Positions 1 to 9,955 of a stretch of 64,000 nucleotides of DNA are shown in pieces (the stretch's first letter is position 1; every line of letters starts with the position of its first letter). Origin of the DNA: Algoriphagus aestuarii (GTDB taxonomy: Bacteria; Bacteroidota; Bacteroidia; Cytophagales; Cyclobacteriaceae); contig JAFIDK010000004.1 in NCBI GenBank assembly GCA_017051695.1, forward strand, positions 368,498 through 432,497, in the 5' to 3' direction. Under the pieces are notes generated by a model. That model saw only the letters and a list, made by a program, of their open reading frames with translations. It had not been told where the DNA came from and searched no databases. A program made the translations under genes and the position numbers.

Positions 1-1
1 T

Positions 2-415
2 TATGGAGGATCCTACGGGGGATATCTGACTGCTTTGGCATTAGCCAGAGATTCGGATTTGTTCAAAGTCGGCGTTGACATACATGGAGTTCATGATTTG
101 GATGGCAGATATGACCTCACTTCTACTTATGAACAAGCTCCGGATTTGGACAAAGCAAGGAAAATCGCTTGGGAATCTTCCCCAATTGCAGATTTGGAGA
201 CTTGGACATCACCCGTGCTTTTCATCCACTCGGATGATGACAGGAACGTGGCGGTCAGTCAAACAGTGGATTTGATCCGTAGATTCGAAGAAATGGATAA
301 ACCTTATGAATCGATTTTGATACCGGGAGATACACATCACTGGATGAAGTGGTCCAATATGATCCGGGTAGATCAGGCAACTGCGGATTTTCTCAAAAAA
401 CATCTGATGGACTAA
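2..415 (+). CDS. S9-family prolyl oligopeptidase, C-terminal end only
   Basis: This is the end of a gene that begins before the window. The first codons give YGGSYGGYL, the GxSxGG nucleophile elbow of prolyl oligopeptidase-family (S9) serine peptidases, with Ser encoded at 11-13. The remaining triad members fit HSDDDRNVAVSQ (Asp) and GDTHHW (His). The family cleaves peptides, often as secreted dipeptidyl or acylaminoacyl peptidases of the periplasm. The N-terminal propeller and any signal peptide lie outside. The stop codon directly abuts the ATG of the next gene, so the two are probably cotranscribed. The fold is clear, but the exact peptidase subtype cannot be told from this fragment. Confidence 0.88.
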   Translation, partial: YGGSYGGYLTALALARDSDLFKVGVDIHGVHDLDGRYDLTSTYEQAPDLDKARKIAWESSPIADLETWTSPVLFIHSDDDRNVAVSQTVDLIRRFEEMDKPYESILIPGDTHHWMKWSNMIRVDQATADFLKKHLMD

Positions 416-808
416 ATGAATCTAGAAGGGGTACACCACATTGCCATCATTTGTTCTGATTACGAGCGATCAAAAAAATTCTACACGGAGATCTTAGGCT
501 TGGAAGTCATTCGAGAGGTGTATAGGGAAGAAAGAGCCTCCTATAAGTTGGATTTGGCTCTAAATGGAATTTACATCCTTGAACTGTTTTCATTTCCAGC
601 ACCGCCAAGGAGGACTTCAAGACCAGAAGCCACCGGACTAAGACATTTGGCTTTTTCTACCTCCGACTTAGACGCATGTGTGGATGAATTGACAAAGCAC
701 CAGATCGAATCAGAACCTATACGTGTGGATGAGTTCACCGGAAAGCGTTTTACTTTCATAGCAGACCCGGACGATTTACCGATAGAGTTTTATGAAATTA
801 AATATTGA
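416..808 (+). CDS. VOC-family (glyoxalase I-like) metalloprotein
   Basis: A 130-residue single-domain protein of the vicinal oxygen chelate superfamily, most like the YaeR/SMU1112c group. Candidate metal ligands are the HHIAI histidine near residue 8, the glutamate in YILELF near 56, the histidine in GLRHLAF near 77 and the glutamate of IEFYE near 124, which is the usual pattern of two beta-alpha-beta-beta-beta modules. It is probably a cytosolic lyase or isomerase acting on a small aldehyde or thiol adduct; its substrate cannot be read from sequence. It starts at the base after the upstream peptidase stop, which implies translational coupling. Confidence 0.88.
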   Translation: MNLEGVHHIAIICSDYERSKKFYTEILGLEVIREVYREERASYKLDLALNGIYILELFSFPAPPRRTSRPEATGLRHLAFSTSDLDACVDELTKHQIESEPIRVDEFTGKRFTFIADPDDLPIEFYEIKY

Positions 809-1056
809 CATATTTATTTTTGAGTAGTCAACATTTATGTTTTATAACTTAATAGTCAATCGATTTTTAGAGTACTAACTAATTTTAAAAGTAGAGATCC
901 CCTTATTTCAGATGAAAAGATTTCCCTAATTCATGAACGGAAAACAGGCTTAAGGAATCGCAATTCAATTTTCCCCTGTTTTCAATCTTAAAGCCTAATA
1001 AGAAAATTATATATGTTTATTCTTTTCGTAGTTAAGAACCTTAAAAAAATCCTACC

Positions 1057-1803
1057 ATGTTACATATTTTAAATGGTGATGCTTTGGCATCCAGATTCCC
1101 TTCCGATATCCATGGGGATCGAGCTATCGCTAGAGAATGTCTTGTAGACGGACCTGTGCAGGCGCATTCTCTCGAGGAACTATGGGTGGTAAGAGATCAG
1201 TTTTTAACTCCCGATCATCACTCAAACCCTGCAGATAACTACTTTGAAAAGGTAGTTCCTGAATTTGAAAAAATAGCAACTGTCGCATCCAATACGAAAG
1301 TGTATTGCTGGTTTGAGCAAGACCTTTTCTGCCAGGTTAATTTTTGGTTTGTGATTCACCTCTTGGAGAAGCATCAAGGAGAAGTGTTTTTGGTTCTACC
1401 TGAAAAAGCTGATTTGAGATTGGGATTTACCGAACTAGACGAAAGGCAACTCGAAGAGCATTACAGAGATGCCAGATTACTCACCAAAAACCAAAGAGAA
1501 GTTCTCGCCAATCTTTGGAAAATGTACCAGGCCAGTCACATCGACGAAGCTATGACTCTTTCAAAACAGGTTTCGATTGAGCTTCCTTTCTTACTCCCAG
1601 CCGTCCAGGCTTGGAAAGACAGAATCCCTCATGGGGAATATCCAGGCAAACCCAAAGCAACAATTATCCAGATCATCAAAGATCTTGGTGTTGATGACTT
1701 CCCAAAAGTCTTCAGGGAATTCAGAAACCGCATTCCTATCTACGGATATGGAGATGTTCAAGTAAAGCGGTTATATGATGAAATAAAAAAGGAAGCTGTC
1801 TAG
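1057..1803 (+). CDS. DUF1835 domain-containing protein
   Basis: A 248-residue soluble protein starting MLHILNGDAL, the signature opening of DUF1835 proteins, with the conserved WFEQDLFCQ segment near residues 86-94. No signal peptide or membrane segment is visible. The biochemical function of the family is unknown. It stands alone: a 248-bp AT-rich leader precedes it, which contains a long-range inverted pair (GAAAACAGG/CCTGTTTTC), and a hairpin terminator overlaps its stop codon. A role in translation or stress has no support in the sequence. Confidence 0.85.
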   Translation: MLHILNGDALASRFPSDIHGDRAIARECLVDGPVQAHSLEELWVVRDQFLTPDHHSNPADNYFEKVVPEFEKIATVASNTKVYCWFEQDLFCQVNFWFVIHLLEKHQGEVFLVLPEKADLRLGFTELDERQLEEHYRDARLLTKNQREVLANLWKMYQASHIDEAMTLSKQVSIELPFLLPAVQAWKDRIPHGEYPGKPKATIIQIIKDLGVDDFPKVFREFRNRIPIYGYGDVQVKRLYDEIKKEAV

Positions 1804-1820
1804 TAGCTTCCTTCTCTTTT
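1789..1820. terminator. Bidirectional intrinsic terminator
   Basis: A 9-bp perfect stem (AAGGAAGCT / AGCTTCCTT, loop of 7) spans the stop codon of the DUF1835 gene. T-rich sequence follows on the + strand and an A run precedes it, so it can serve both this gene and the convergent gene ending at 1820. Confidence 0.8.
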
Positions 1821-2410
1821 TACAATTCGGAGAGTAACTTCTCCGAAGCATCGATCATCTTTCTATATTTTCCCAATGCCCATCTACTGAATAAATACAT
1901 AAACAAAATCGCACCAGGCAAATAAATCACCCAAAACAATGGCTTGGAAATCATTTCAATAGAACCATTGATTTCAGAAATAGGAGGTAAAACCGTTACC
2001 AAAAGCAATGCTCCAAATATCATCCCGTAACGCTGCACTTTCCAGAACCTGACTTTAGACCTCTCAAATTTCTCAAGCATCTTAGCCGGAGCTTCCCCAT
2101 CGATTTTCACACTTCTCATGCCTTTGACCGCATTTAAACTTGCAATCGGCAAAATGGTCATGATCAAAATCGTAATCATCGCAAATACCTGATTATACCA
2201 TAATTCAAGCTCAGAAAGCTTCGATAGCAGATACATGGCGTAGATATAACAAATAATGGATCCGACCGTTTCGGTCACCCTGATATGATTGAGTTTACTT
2301 CTGAATTTTTGTCTTGTAATTTCCATGACTAGTTCTTTTTGAATTTTATCCTGTTTTTCAATCTTTTGGGACACATCCGCCCAAAGCGATTGCATTTCTT
2401 CTAGTTCCAT
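1820..2410 (-). CDS. Membrane protein paired with an ECF sigma factor
   Basis: A 196-residue protein with a soluble N-terminal helix (MELEEMQSLWADVSQKIEKQDK) and about four hydrophobic segments near residues 50-66, 74-95, 128-145 and 158-178. Its ATG lies inside the end of the sigma-factor gene (10-bp overlap), so expression should be coupled. Position, topology and a charged cytosolic N-terminus make an anti-sigma or sensor role plausible, but no zinc-binding ZAS motif or other known anti-sigma signature is present. The function is an inference from context only. Confidence 0.75.
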   Translation of the reverse strand: MELEEMQSLWADVSQKIEKQDKIQKELVMEITRQKFRSKLNHIRVTETVGSIICYIYAMYLLSKLSELELWYNQVFAMITILIMTILPIASLNAVKGMRSVKIDGEAPAKMLEKFERSKVRFWKVQRYGMIFGALLLVTVLPPISEINGSIEMISKPLFWVIYLPGAILFMYLFSRWALGKYRKMIDASEKLLSEL

Positions 2411-2907
2411 ACTTTTGTTGGTTTAGGGGTAGCTTCAGACTTTAGCTTTTGTTTGATTCGGGACATTCTGGTTCCCACATTACTAGTGGAAATCCCGGTT
2501 ATTTGACCTATTTCTTCATGGGATTTCCCTTCCAGAAATAGAAACATGATTCCACGGTCCAGAAGATTCAACTTGCGGATCTGTGTATAAAGCCATTGGA
2601 TTTTTTCTTCTTTTTCTGCATCTATCTCTTCCGAAAAGTTGACAATCGAATGATCTAAAGAAACCATCAATGGCTTTTTCTTCACTTGATTGATATGGGT
2701 TATCGCCGTATTCATCCCTACGCGATAGAGCCAAGTACTAGGTTTTGAAGCTTTCTTAAACTGATCAAATGATTTCCAGGTCTGAAACACGATTTCCTGA
2801 TACAAATCATCCTGCTCCTCTTTATCATTTGAGTAGATCAAGGTGATCTTATAGATCAGTCCCTGATTTTCTTGAATCATTTGCACAAATTCTTCCTCTT
2901 TACTCAT
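2401..2907 (-). CDS. ECF-type RNA polymerase sigma factor
   Basis: A 168-residue sigma-70 family protein with only regions 2 and 4. Region 2 includes DLYQEIVFQTWKSFDQF and the promoter-melting segment PSTWLYRVGMNTAITH (residues about 35-75). Region 4 has the helix-turn-helix around SHEEIGQITGISTSNVGTRMSRIKQKL (about 128-155). Such factors direct RNA polymerase to a small stress regulon. It is first in a two-gene unit with a membrane protein; the unit diverges from the GSCFA gene. No recognisable ECF-type autoregulatory promoter was found upstream. Confidence 0.93.
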   Translation of the reverse strand: MSKEEEFVQMIQENQGLIYKITLIYSNDKEEQDDLYQEIVFQTWKSFDQFKKASKPSTWLYRVGMNTAITHINQVKKKPLMVSLDHSIVNFSEEIDAEKEEKIQWLYTQIRKLNLLDRGIMFLFLEGKSHEEIGQITGISTSNVGTRMSRIKQKLKSEATPKPTKVWN

Positions 2908-3056
2908 TTAATCGGTTTTTCTTATTAGTCTCTTTCCAAGCAAAAAAATCACAGATTTCTAGATTTATTTTCAAAAAAAATATTTCAGGCCAGTATCTAT
3001 GCTTCATTCTTCCCGCCAATTCTATCATCTAAGTTACCAAATGCTTATTTTCGAGC

Positions 3057-4034
3057 ATGCAATGGATCACAAGTTTTGATATTCCTTCCCATCCCACTCC
3101 TATTTCCCACAATCATAAAATCCTGAGTTTAGGATCTTGCTTTGCAGAAAGCATCGGGAACAAAATGAAGGAATTGAAAATGGATATTTTAATCAATCCG
3201 TTCGGAACCTTGTTTCACCCCATTCCCATATGCCAGCTTCTGGAATTTGCGATCCATCAAAAAAGTCTTCCGGAAGAATTAATTCTGGAAAGAGACGGGA
3301 TGCATTTCCATTATTGGACGCATTCTCAGGTGATGGGCTATTCCAAAGAGGAGCTTCGTGGCAAACTTGCTGGGGAATTGATCCTATTAAAAGAATACCT
3401 GGAAAACAGTGATTTTCTGATTATCACTTTGGGAAGTTCTTGGCTATATGAACTGGTAGATTCGGAAGTTCCTGTTGCTAACTGTCATAAACAACCCGGA
3501 AAATTGTTTTCCAAAAAATTAGCCAGTCTGGAAGCTATGCAAACAAAAATGAATGCCCTTTTCCAGCAACTTCAAGAGATCAATCCTCAATTGAAGATAA
3601 TTTTAACAGTCAGTCCTGTCAGGCATATAAAAGACGGAGTCCCAGAAAACCAGCTCAGCAAAAGCCTACTTCGAATTTTGTGTCATCAACTTTGCCAAAA
3701 TTCGAAACAAGCTTATTATTTCCCCTCCTATGAAATCATGATGGATGAGTTGCGGGATTATCGATTTTATAAATCCGACCTGATCCACCCAACGACTCAG
3801 GCGGAAGATTACATTTGGAGAAAATGGAAAACCGCCCTTTTCCATGAAGACTGCATCAAATTATTGGAGCAGGTAAGCCAAGTAAATTTAGACCTGGCAC
3901 ATAGACCTTTGAATCCAAAAAGTGAGTCACATCGAAAATTCCTTTCCAATCTTCTGCAAAAGCTGGAACGATTGAACGGGGTATTTGATTTTTCTAAAGA
4001 GATAGGAAAAGTTAAAACTCAACTTAAAACCTGA
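3057..4034 (+). CDS. GSCFA-family protein
   Basis: A 325-residue protein carrying the family-naming motif LSLGSCFAESIG near residues 25-36, here with ITLGSSWLYEL near 120 and DLIHPTTQAEDYIW near 240. GSCFA proteins resemble the SGNH/GDSL hydrolase fold: the GSCFA serine and the D-x-x-H of DLIHP would be the catalytic pair, although the substrate is unknown. There is no signal peptide, so it is probably cytosolic. The YyaL-type gene follows in the same direction, with 138 bp between stop and the start chosen here. Confidence 0.9.
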   Translation: MQWITSFDIPSHPTPISHNHKILSLGSCFAESIGNKMKELKMDILINPFGTLFHPIPICQLLEFAIHQKSLPEELILERDGMHFHYWTHSQVMGYSKEELRGKLAGELILLKEYLENSDFLIITLGSSWLYELVDSEVPVANCHKQPGKLFSKKLASLEAMQTKMNALFQQLQEINPQLKIILTVSPVRHIKDGVPENQLSKSLLRILCHQLCQNSKQAYYFPSYEIMMDELRDYRFYKSDLIHPTTQAEDYIWRKWKTALFHEDCIKLLEQVSQVNLDLAHRPLNPKSESHRKFLSNLLQKLERLNGVFDFSKEIGKVKTQLKT

Positions 4035-4172
4035 AGGATGTACGAAATACGATTTGCGAGATTTAATTTAGAGTCAGTCATTTTCTCCAATCCTATCCAT
4101 TCAAAACACTTTACAACCTTTCCACTTTTCATCAATTCGATAACGATTAGTGTGACAAGCTCAAACTTCTCT

Positions 4173-6209
4173 ATGCCACAACACACCAACAAACTTTCTG
4201 AAAGTCAATCTCCCTATCTTCTCCAGCATGCCCATAATCCTGTGGACTGGTTTCCTTGGGGGCCTGAGGCTCTGAGAAAGGCTGAGATTGAGAACAAACC
4301 GATCCTGGTTTCTATCGGCTATTCGGCCTGTCATTGGTGTCATGTGATGGAGCGGGAAAGCTTTGAAGATGAGGTCACAGCGGCATTGATGAATGAAAGT
4401 TTTGTCTGCATCAAAATAGACCGGGAGGAAAGACCTGATCTGGATAACATTTACATGGATGCGGTACAGGCCATGGGGCTTCAGGGAGGATGGCCATTAA
4501 ACGTATTTCTGATGCCGAATCAAAAGCCGTTTTATGGTGGTACCTACTTCCCAAATAGTCAATGGAAAAGCCTTCTAGCGAATATCGCTGACGCTTTTGC
4601 CAATCATGAAGATCAACTGGCGGAAAGTGCCGCTGGTTTTGGAAGAAGCATTGCCAAAAGGGAAACAGAAAAGTATGGGATACAGTCGGGCCAGGTGGAA
4701 TTGGATCCAGATGATCTTGCCGAAGTGATCAGCAAGCTCAGCAGTCAGTTTGATTCGGAATGGGGAGGAATGAACCGGATTCCAAAATTCCCCATGCCTG
4801 CCATCTGGCACTTTGTATTGGATTACGCAGTATTGAGTAAAAGCCAGAATCTGGTGGACAAGGTTTTATTTACCCTACGGAAAATCGGAATGGGAGGAAT
4901 CTACGACCAGTTGCGAGGTGGATTTGCCCGCTATTCAGTTGACGGAGAATGGTTTGCCCCACATTTCGAAAAGATGCTCTATGACAATGGGCAGCTCCTG
5001 GAACTCTATGCCAAAGCTTACCAAATCAGTGAAGATTCTTTTTTTCTGGAAAAAGTAACTGAAACCACTGCTTGGCTCCAATCGGAGATGCTTCAGGAAG
5101 AAGGCGGTTTCCATGCCGCACAAGATGCAGATAGCGAAGGAGTAGAGGGGAAATTTTATACCTGGACTTACGCTGAGTTGGAACAGCAAATCCCAGAAGA
5201 TCTTTCCTGGTTTGCAGAGTTATACAACCTCAAATCAAGTGGAAACTGGGAAGACGGAGTCAATATCCTTTTCCAAACTAAAAGCTATGAGGAAGTGGCT
5301 AAAGCTTATGGGTTCACTCCAAAAACTTTCCTTCAAAAACTCCATCATGTCAAACAACAACTTCTGAAACTGAGAAATAAACGCATTTTCCCAGGTAAAG
5401 ATGATAAAGTCTTAAGTGGATGGAATGCCTTGATGAGTGCTGGACTAATCCAGGCTTACTTTGCTACGGAAGATCAAAACATATTGGATCTAGCCATTCA
5501 GAACCGGAAGTTTATTCAGGATAAAATGACTATTGATGGGAAACTTTTCCGGTCCTACAAAAATGGACAAGCTTACACTCCGGCATTCCTCGAGGATTAT
5601 GCAGCGGTGATAAAAAGTGATTTGATGTTATTTCAAGCTACTTCAAAGGAATCTTATTTGAATTCGGCCCAGTCCTTCACAGAACTTTGCATCAATGAAT
5701 TTCTCGATGTAGAGGATGGCTTTTTCTTTTTCAACAATCCAAGTTCTGAAAAGCTCATCGCCAATATAAAAGAACTCTTTGACAATGTCATCCCTGCTTC
5801 CAATTCCATGATGGCTAGAAATCTTCATCAGCTGTCGATTTTTACTTATGAGGGAAAATACCGGGAGCTGGCAGAAAAAATGCTCGGAGGGATGAAGGAT
5901 TTGATTTTGAGGGATCCTGGATTTCTTTGCAACTGGGCAAATTTCTATTTGGAAAACCTCGTTCCCACCGCTGAAATCGCTATTGTGGGAAAAGGAGCAA
6001 CAAAACTGGCCAAACAATTCCAAAACCGGTATTTACCAAATCAACTCTTGGCTTTCTCTGAAGAAATGACAGAAACTGCCGCGATACTTCAGGGCAAAAC
6101 GCCTGATTCCAATGGAAATGCCTTAATTTATGTTTGCTTTGACCATGCTTGCCAAAAACCGGTTAGCAGCATCGAAGAAGCACTTTCTCAACTTCCATAT
6201 TTAGCCTGA
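4173..6209 (+). CDS. Thioredoxin-domain protein of the YyaL/SSP411 family
   Basis: The protein starts with a thioredoxin-like domain (DUF255): [22 protein letters not shown] at the N-terminus and [10 protein letters not shown] with CxxC at residues 53 and 56. An alpha/alpha-toroid domain follows, similar to N-acylglucosamine epimerases, with motifs such as [17 protein letters not shown] and [13 protein letters not shown]. From the start at 4173 it has 678 residues, normal for the family. An in-frame ATG at 4038 would add 45 residues with no family resemblance and is less likely. A thiol-redox or sugar-related role is supposed for the family but unproven. priA starts 4 bp after the stop. Confidence 0.9.
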   Translation: MPQHTNKLSESQSPYLLQHAHNPVDWFPWGPEALRKAEIENKPILVSIGYSACHWCHVMERESFEDEVTAALMNESFVCIKIDREERPDLDNIYMDAVQAMGLQGGWPLNVFLMPNQKPFYGGTYFPNSQWKSLLANIADAFANHEDQLAESAAGFGRSIAKRETEKYGIQSGQVELDPDDLAEVISKLSSQFDSEWGGMNRIPKFPMPAIWHFVLDYAVLSKSQNLVDKVLFTLRKIGMGGIYDQLRGGFARYSVDGEWFAPHFEKMLYDNGQLLELYAKAYQISEDSFFLEKVTETTAWLQSEMLQEEGGFHAAQDADSEGVEGKFYTWTYAELEQQIPEDLSWFAELYNLKSSGNWEDGVNILFQTKSYEEVAKAYGFTPKTFLQKLHHVKQQLLKLRNKRIFPGKDDKVLSGWNALMSAGLIQAYFATEDQNILDLAIQNRKFIQDKMTIDGKLFRSYKNGQAYTPAFLEDYAAVIKSDLMLFQATSKESYLNSAQSFTELCINEFLDVEDGFFFFNNPSSEKLIANIKELFDNVIPASNSMMARNLHQLSIFTYEGKYRELAEKMLGGMKDLILRDPGFLCNWANFYLENLVPTAEIAIVGKGATKLAKQFQNRYLPNQLLAFSEEMTETAAILQGKTPDSNGNALIYVCFDHACQKPVSSIEEALSQLPYLA

Positions 6210-6213
6210 TTCC

Positions 6214-8736
6214 TTGGAGAGTTTGTTTACCAATCAAGAGTTGTTTCCTGACGAAGGCCAAAATTCCTTTGCTGACATTATTTTGCCGGTACCGATTCCG
6301 CGGATGTTTACCTACCGGATTCCGGGCACGTTAACACCTCAAATCCAAATAGGTGCTCGGGTGATTGTGCAGTTTGGAAAGAAAAAAGTGCTGACCGGTA
6401 TCATAGGGAAAGTCCATAACAAACCCCCAAAGGCATACGATGCCAAGCCTATTTTGGATATTTTGGATGATCAGCCCTCTGTCAATCCGCTTCAGATCCG
6501 GTTTTGGGTCTGGATGGCTGACTATTATTGCTGTCATATAGGGGAAGTGATGCTGGCTGCATTGCCATCAGGACTTCGCCTGAGCAGTGAAAGCAAAGTA
6601 CAGCTCAATCCGAATTTCGTGGCCGAAGAAAGCCAATATCCATTGGATACAAGAGAGGAATTGATTTTGGAAGCACTGAAAAACTCTCCGGAACTCAGCT
6701 ATGATGACTGCGAAAAAATCCTTGGTGTCAAAACCATTCATCCTATCCTGAAAAGTCTGGTAACCAAAGAAGCCATTTTGATTTTTGAACGGGTCCAGGA
6801 CAAATACACTCCAAAAGTTGAAACCCGCATCCGACTGAAATCTGAAATTGCCCAAGATAAAAAAGCACTGGAAGCGATCTTTGAGGACCTTTCTGGCAAG
6901 GCAAAACAGGAATCCATTCTTCTCAAATACCTACGGGACATACCGGTTTTCAATAATCCGTCTTTGAACGAAAAAGGCTTGGACAAAGCGACTTTGCTCG
7001 AAGAAGGTGATTCTGAAAGTTCCTTAAAGACCCTGATCAAGAACGGGATTTTTGAATCATTCAAGCAGGTGATCAACCGGATCGATGAAACGGAAATCAC
7101 AGCTGGAGAATTGATACTCTCCGAAAAACAAGAAGAAGCGGTTTCAGAGATAAAAACACATTTTGAAAGCAAGCAAAGCGTCTTACTTCATGGCATAACG
7201 GGCAGCGGCAAAACTGAAATCTATATCCAATTGATCAAAGAAGTATTGGATTCTGGTTCACAGGTACTGATGTTGCTCCCTGAAATCGCTTTGACCACGC
7301 AGATTGTCTCCAGGCTCAAGCAGGTTTTAGGTGGACAGATGGGAGTTTACCATTCCAAATACTCGGACAATGAACGGGTGGAAGTTTGGAATGGCGTGAT
7401 TTCGGGAAGATTTCCTTTCGTGGTGGGCGTCCGTTCTTCGATCTTTCTCCCATTCGACAGTTTGGGAATGATCATCGTAGACGAGGAGCACGAGTCGAGC
7501 TACAAGCAATTTGATCCGGCCCCGAGATTCCAGGCGCGAGATGCAGCAATCATGCTCTCTTATTTTCATCAGGCAAAAACCCTTTTGGGTTCGGCCACTC
7601 CCTCTTTTGAATCTTATTTCAATGCCACCGAAGCAGGGAAATATGGATTAGTGGAACTTCCAGAACGCTATGGCAATTCCAACTTGCCTACATTTCACCT
7701 TTCGGATATAGGTGCAGACAAAAGAAAAAACCTGCTAAAAGTAGATTCTACCAGAATGATGCGGGAGAAAATTCAGGATGCTTTGAGCAAACAGGAACAG
7801 GTACTGATTTTCCAGAATCGCCGAGGCTACTCTCCTTATATCCAGTGCGAGGATTGCGGTTGGACCGGGCAATGCATCCAATGCGATGTCAGTTTGACCT
7901 ACCATCAGTTTGCAGAGGAAATGCGTTGTCATTATTGTGGGTACAAAGAGAAAGTTCCGACCTCTTGCCCAGCTTGTGGCAGCAGCCAGTTGACTACCAT
8001 GGGAATGGGGACGGAACGGATAGAAGAGTCTTTGGGATTACTATTTCCAGAGGCAAGAATAGGCAGAATGGACTTGGATACGACCAGAAGTAAATACGGT
8101 TACCAAAAACTATTGGACGAATTCGGAGCTGGAAATATTGATATTTTAGTCGGAACCCAAATGATCACCAAAGGCCTGGATTTCGGGAATGTGACAGTGG
8201 TGGGAATCTGGGATGGGGACAGGATTTTAAACTTTCCGGATTTCAGGTCTGGAGAGCGAGCTTATCAGCAAATCACTCAGGTAGCAGGTAGAGCAGGTCG
8301 AAGAGAGGCCAAAGGATCCGTTATTATACAAAGCCGGAAAGTAGAGGAATACATTTACCAACAGGTTATCAAAGGGGATTATTTGGAATTTTACAGACAT
8401 GAAATCCACGAAAGGAAGAAATTTTATTACCCTCCTTTTGTCAAGCTGATCAAAATCACAACCCGGCATTCAGACTACAAAACCGCTGAAAGAGCAGCTC
8501 ATGATCTTCACCGACAAATGGCAGGCATCGCTGTGAAAAAAATCGTTTTGGGACCGGAAAAAGCGATCATAGGCCGGATTAAAAACCAATACCAATTCGA
8601 AAGCCTGATTAAGCTCGAACGGTCTGGCACCACCCAATCGGAATTCAAAAGTCAATTGGCTCAGATTCAGGAACACATCATTGCCAAACCGGAATTTCGG
8701 TCAGTTCGTTTTGTCGTGGATGTAGATCCAAATTAG
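6214..8736 (+). CDS. priA: Primosomal protein N' (replication restart helicase PriA)
   Basis: An 840-residue superfamily 2 helicase that reloads the replisome at stalled forks. In order: the N-terminal 3'-DNA-end binding domain (FADIILPVPIPRMFTYRIP), Walker A HGITGSGKTEIY near residues 328-339, the DEEH box (VDEEHESSYKQ), the zinc-binding insertion with eight cysteines in CxxC pairs (7849-7986), then helicase motifs QNRRGYSPYIQC, GTQMITKGLDFGNV and QVAGRAGR. The conserved N-terminus lies upstream of the first ATG, so translation must begin at a non-ATG codon; TTG at 6214 is the earliest candidate, with TTG also at 6223 and 6241. It converges on the next gene with a 2-bp gap. Confidence 0.96.
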   Translation: MESLFTNQELFPDEGQNSFADIILPVPIPRMFTYRIPGTLTPQIQIGARVIVQFGKKKVLTGIIGKVHNKPPKAYDAKPILDILDDQPSVNPLQIRFWVWMADYYCCHIGEVMLAALPSGLRLSSESKVQLNPNFVAEESQYPLDTREELILEALKNSPELSYDDCEKILGVKTIHPILKSLVTKEAILIFERVQDKYTPKVETRIRLKSEIAQDKKALEAIFEDLSGKAKQESILLKYLRDIPVFNNPSLNEKGLDKATLLEEGDSESSLKTLIKNGIFESFKQVINRIDETEITAGELILSEKQEEAVSEIKTHFESKQSVLLHGITGSGKTEIYIQLIKEVLDSGSQVLMLLPEIALTTQIVSRLKQVLGGQMGVYHSKYSDNERVEVWNGVISGRFPFVVGVRSSIFLPFDSLGMIIVDEEHESSYKQFDPAPRFQARDAAIMLSYFHQAKTLLGSATPSFESYFNATEAGKYGLVELPERYGNSNLPTFHLSDIGADKRKNLLKVDSTRMMREKIQDALSKQEQVLIFQNRRGYSPYIQCEDCGWTGQCIQCDVSLTYHQFAEEMRCHYCGYKEKVPTSCPACGSSQLTTMGMGTERIEESLGLLFPEARIGRMDLDTTRSKYGYQKLLDEFGAGNIDILVGTQMITKGLDFGNVTVVGIWDGDRILNFPDFRSGERAYQQITQVAGRAGRREAKGSVIIQSRKVEEYIYQQVIKGDYLEFYRHEIHERKKFYYPPFVKLIKITTRHSDYKTAERAAHDLHRQMAGIAVKKIVLGPEKAIIGRIKNQYQFESLIKLERSGTTQSEFKSQLAQIQEHIIAKPEFRSVRFVVDVDPN

Positions 8737-8738
8737 AG

Positions 8739-9620
8739 TTAAAAAGTCGTGGCATTTTTTACCTCGCTACTCTCCCTTTTGATAAAATTCAGGACATCGT
8801 CATACCCCTGGCTTCCTGTCCAGAGAAATTGCGTGATCATTTTGATATGCTTTTTATGGGGATAAAACTCATAGACCACTTCTGCATCCTGCTCTTCTGC
8901 TTCCTTTAGAAAACGGTCGATACTTTGCGAAATACTCGGGTAAGTCCTCTCTCCCTCTAAAATCAACAAAGGTATTTGCTGATCCTCCAGAAAGTTAATC
9001 GGAGAATAAGCTTCCCAAACAGCAGGATCCTCAGTAAAAGTTTTGAGATACTTTTTTCCCTCCTTTGGATAATCGCTCAAAAACCAATGCATATCCAGAC
9101 CTGCCGGATCTATTAAAATCCCACCTTTTATAGGATTGACTGATTCCAGTTCTTCAAAATAGTCATTGTTTGTGGCTAAAACCGCAGCCAAATGAGCCCC
9201 GGCTGAGTGGCCTGCCACGAAAATCCTCTCTGGATCTCCCCCATAACCGGCAATGTTCTCTTTCGTCCAAAGCAAGGCTTGAGCCGCTATTTCCACCATA
9301 TCATCCACTTGATATTCCGGAGAAAGAGGATAATCAGCGATGACAGTGACCACTTCCCTTCTTGCCATTCTACTGCCCAAAAAATCATAAATCTCTTTTT
9401 TACCACTTTCCCAGCTACCTCCATACAAAAACACCATAACCGGTAGATTTTCTGATTTTTTCGGAGCAAATACGTTCAGGTTTTCTTTTGGAAGATCCCC
9501 GGCGGCACCTGAATCGGTGAATTCTAGATTTTTGTACCTGTGAATCACTTTGAAAGCACAGGAGTCTAAAAAGAATGAAATGGCAAGCAAAAGTAAGGCG
9601 CTTGGGAAAAATATTTTCAT
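8739..9620 (-). CDS. Alpha/beta hydrolase lipoprotein (carboxylesterase-like)
   Basis: A 293-residue hydrolase with a signal sequence ending in the lipobox-like FLDSC (Cys near residue 21), so it is probably anchored in the envelope. The oxyanion-hole motif appears as FLYGGSWESG near residue 65, the nucleophile elbow as AGHSAGAHLAA near 139-149, and a C-terminal HKKHIKM supplies the likely His. The pattern fits the BD-FAE/esterase-lipase group acting on small esters or formyl amides. The substrate is not inferable. It is transcribed convergently with priA. Confidence 0.87.
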   Translation of the reverse strand: MKIFFPSALLLLAISFFLDSCAFKVIHRYKNLEFTDSGAAGDLPKENLNVFAPKKSENLPVMVFLYGGSWESGKKEIYDFLGSRMARREVVTVIADYPLSPEYQVDDMVEIAAQALLWTKENIAGYGGDPERIFVAGHSAGAHLAAVLATNNDYFEELESVNPIKGGILIDPAGLDMHWFLSDYPKEGKKYLKTFTEDPAVWEAYSPINFLEDQQIPLLILEGERTYPSISQSIDRFLKEAEEQDAEVVYEFYPHKKHIKMITQFLWTGSQGYDDVLNFIKRESSEVKNATTF

Positions 9621-9829
9621 AGTTAGAATAGGTACAAAATCGGAACTGCTACTAAATTAATTGATTCCTTTCAATTACGAAGAAAAAGTTAATGCAGATC
9701 AAAAAAGCTGGACTTATCCCTGAATGGTCCTTATTTTCAATTCATCAAACCCTCATTTCACTCAAAGATTCCCCATGAAAAAAATCCCTTTGAGAAGCTA
9801 TCCTTCCTAAGGTAGTTGGCAGGAGGCAG

Positions 9830-9942
9830 TTACTTTATTATTGCCTTCATTGCGAGGAGGAATGACAAAGCAATCTCGAACTATTTATCTGGATTGCCAC
9901 GCTGCGCTCGCCTGCCTACCGTCAGGCAGGCAATGACGGTAC
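9830..9942. repeat. Dispersed inverted-repeat element with terminal hairpin
   Basis: The segment carries CATTGCGAGGAGGAATGAC and AAGCAATCTCG on one side, and GGATTGC...GGCAATGACGG on the other, so the halves can fold back. Inside lies a perfect 8-bp stem, GCCTGCCT / AGGCAGGC, at 9910-9931. From memory, very similar short noncoding repeats are common in Bacteroidota intergenic regions; no search was run. It lies between the lipoprotein gene and the 3' end of aguA. No ORF is present in the 335-bp gap. Confidence 0.6.
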
Positions 9943-9955
9943 TAAACCATAAGTA

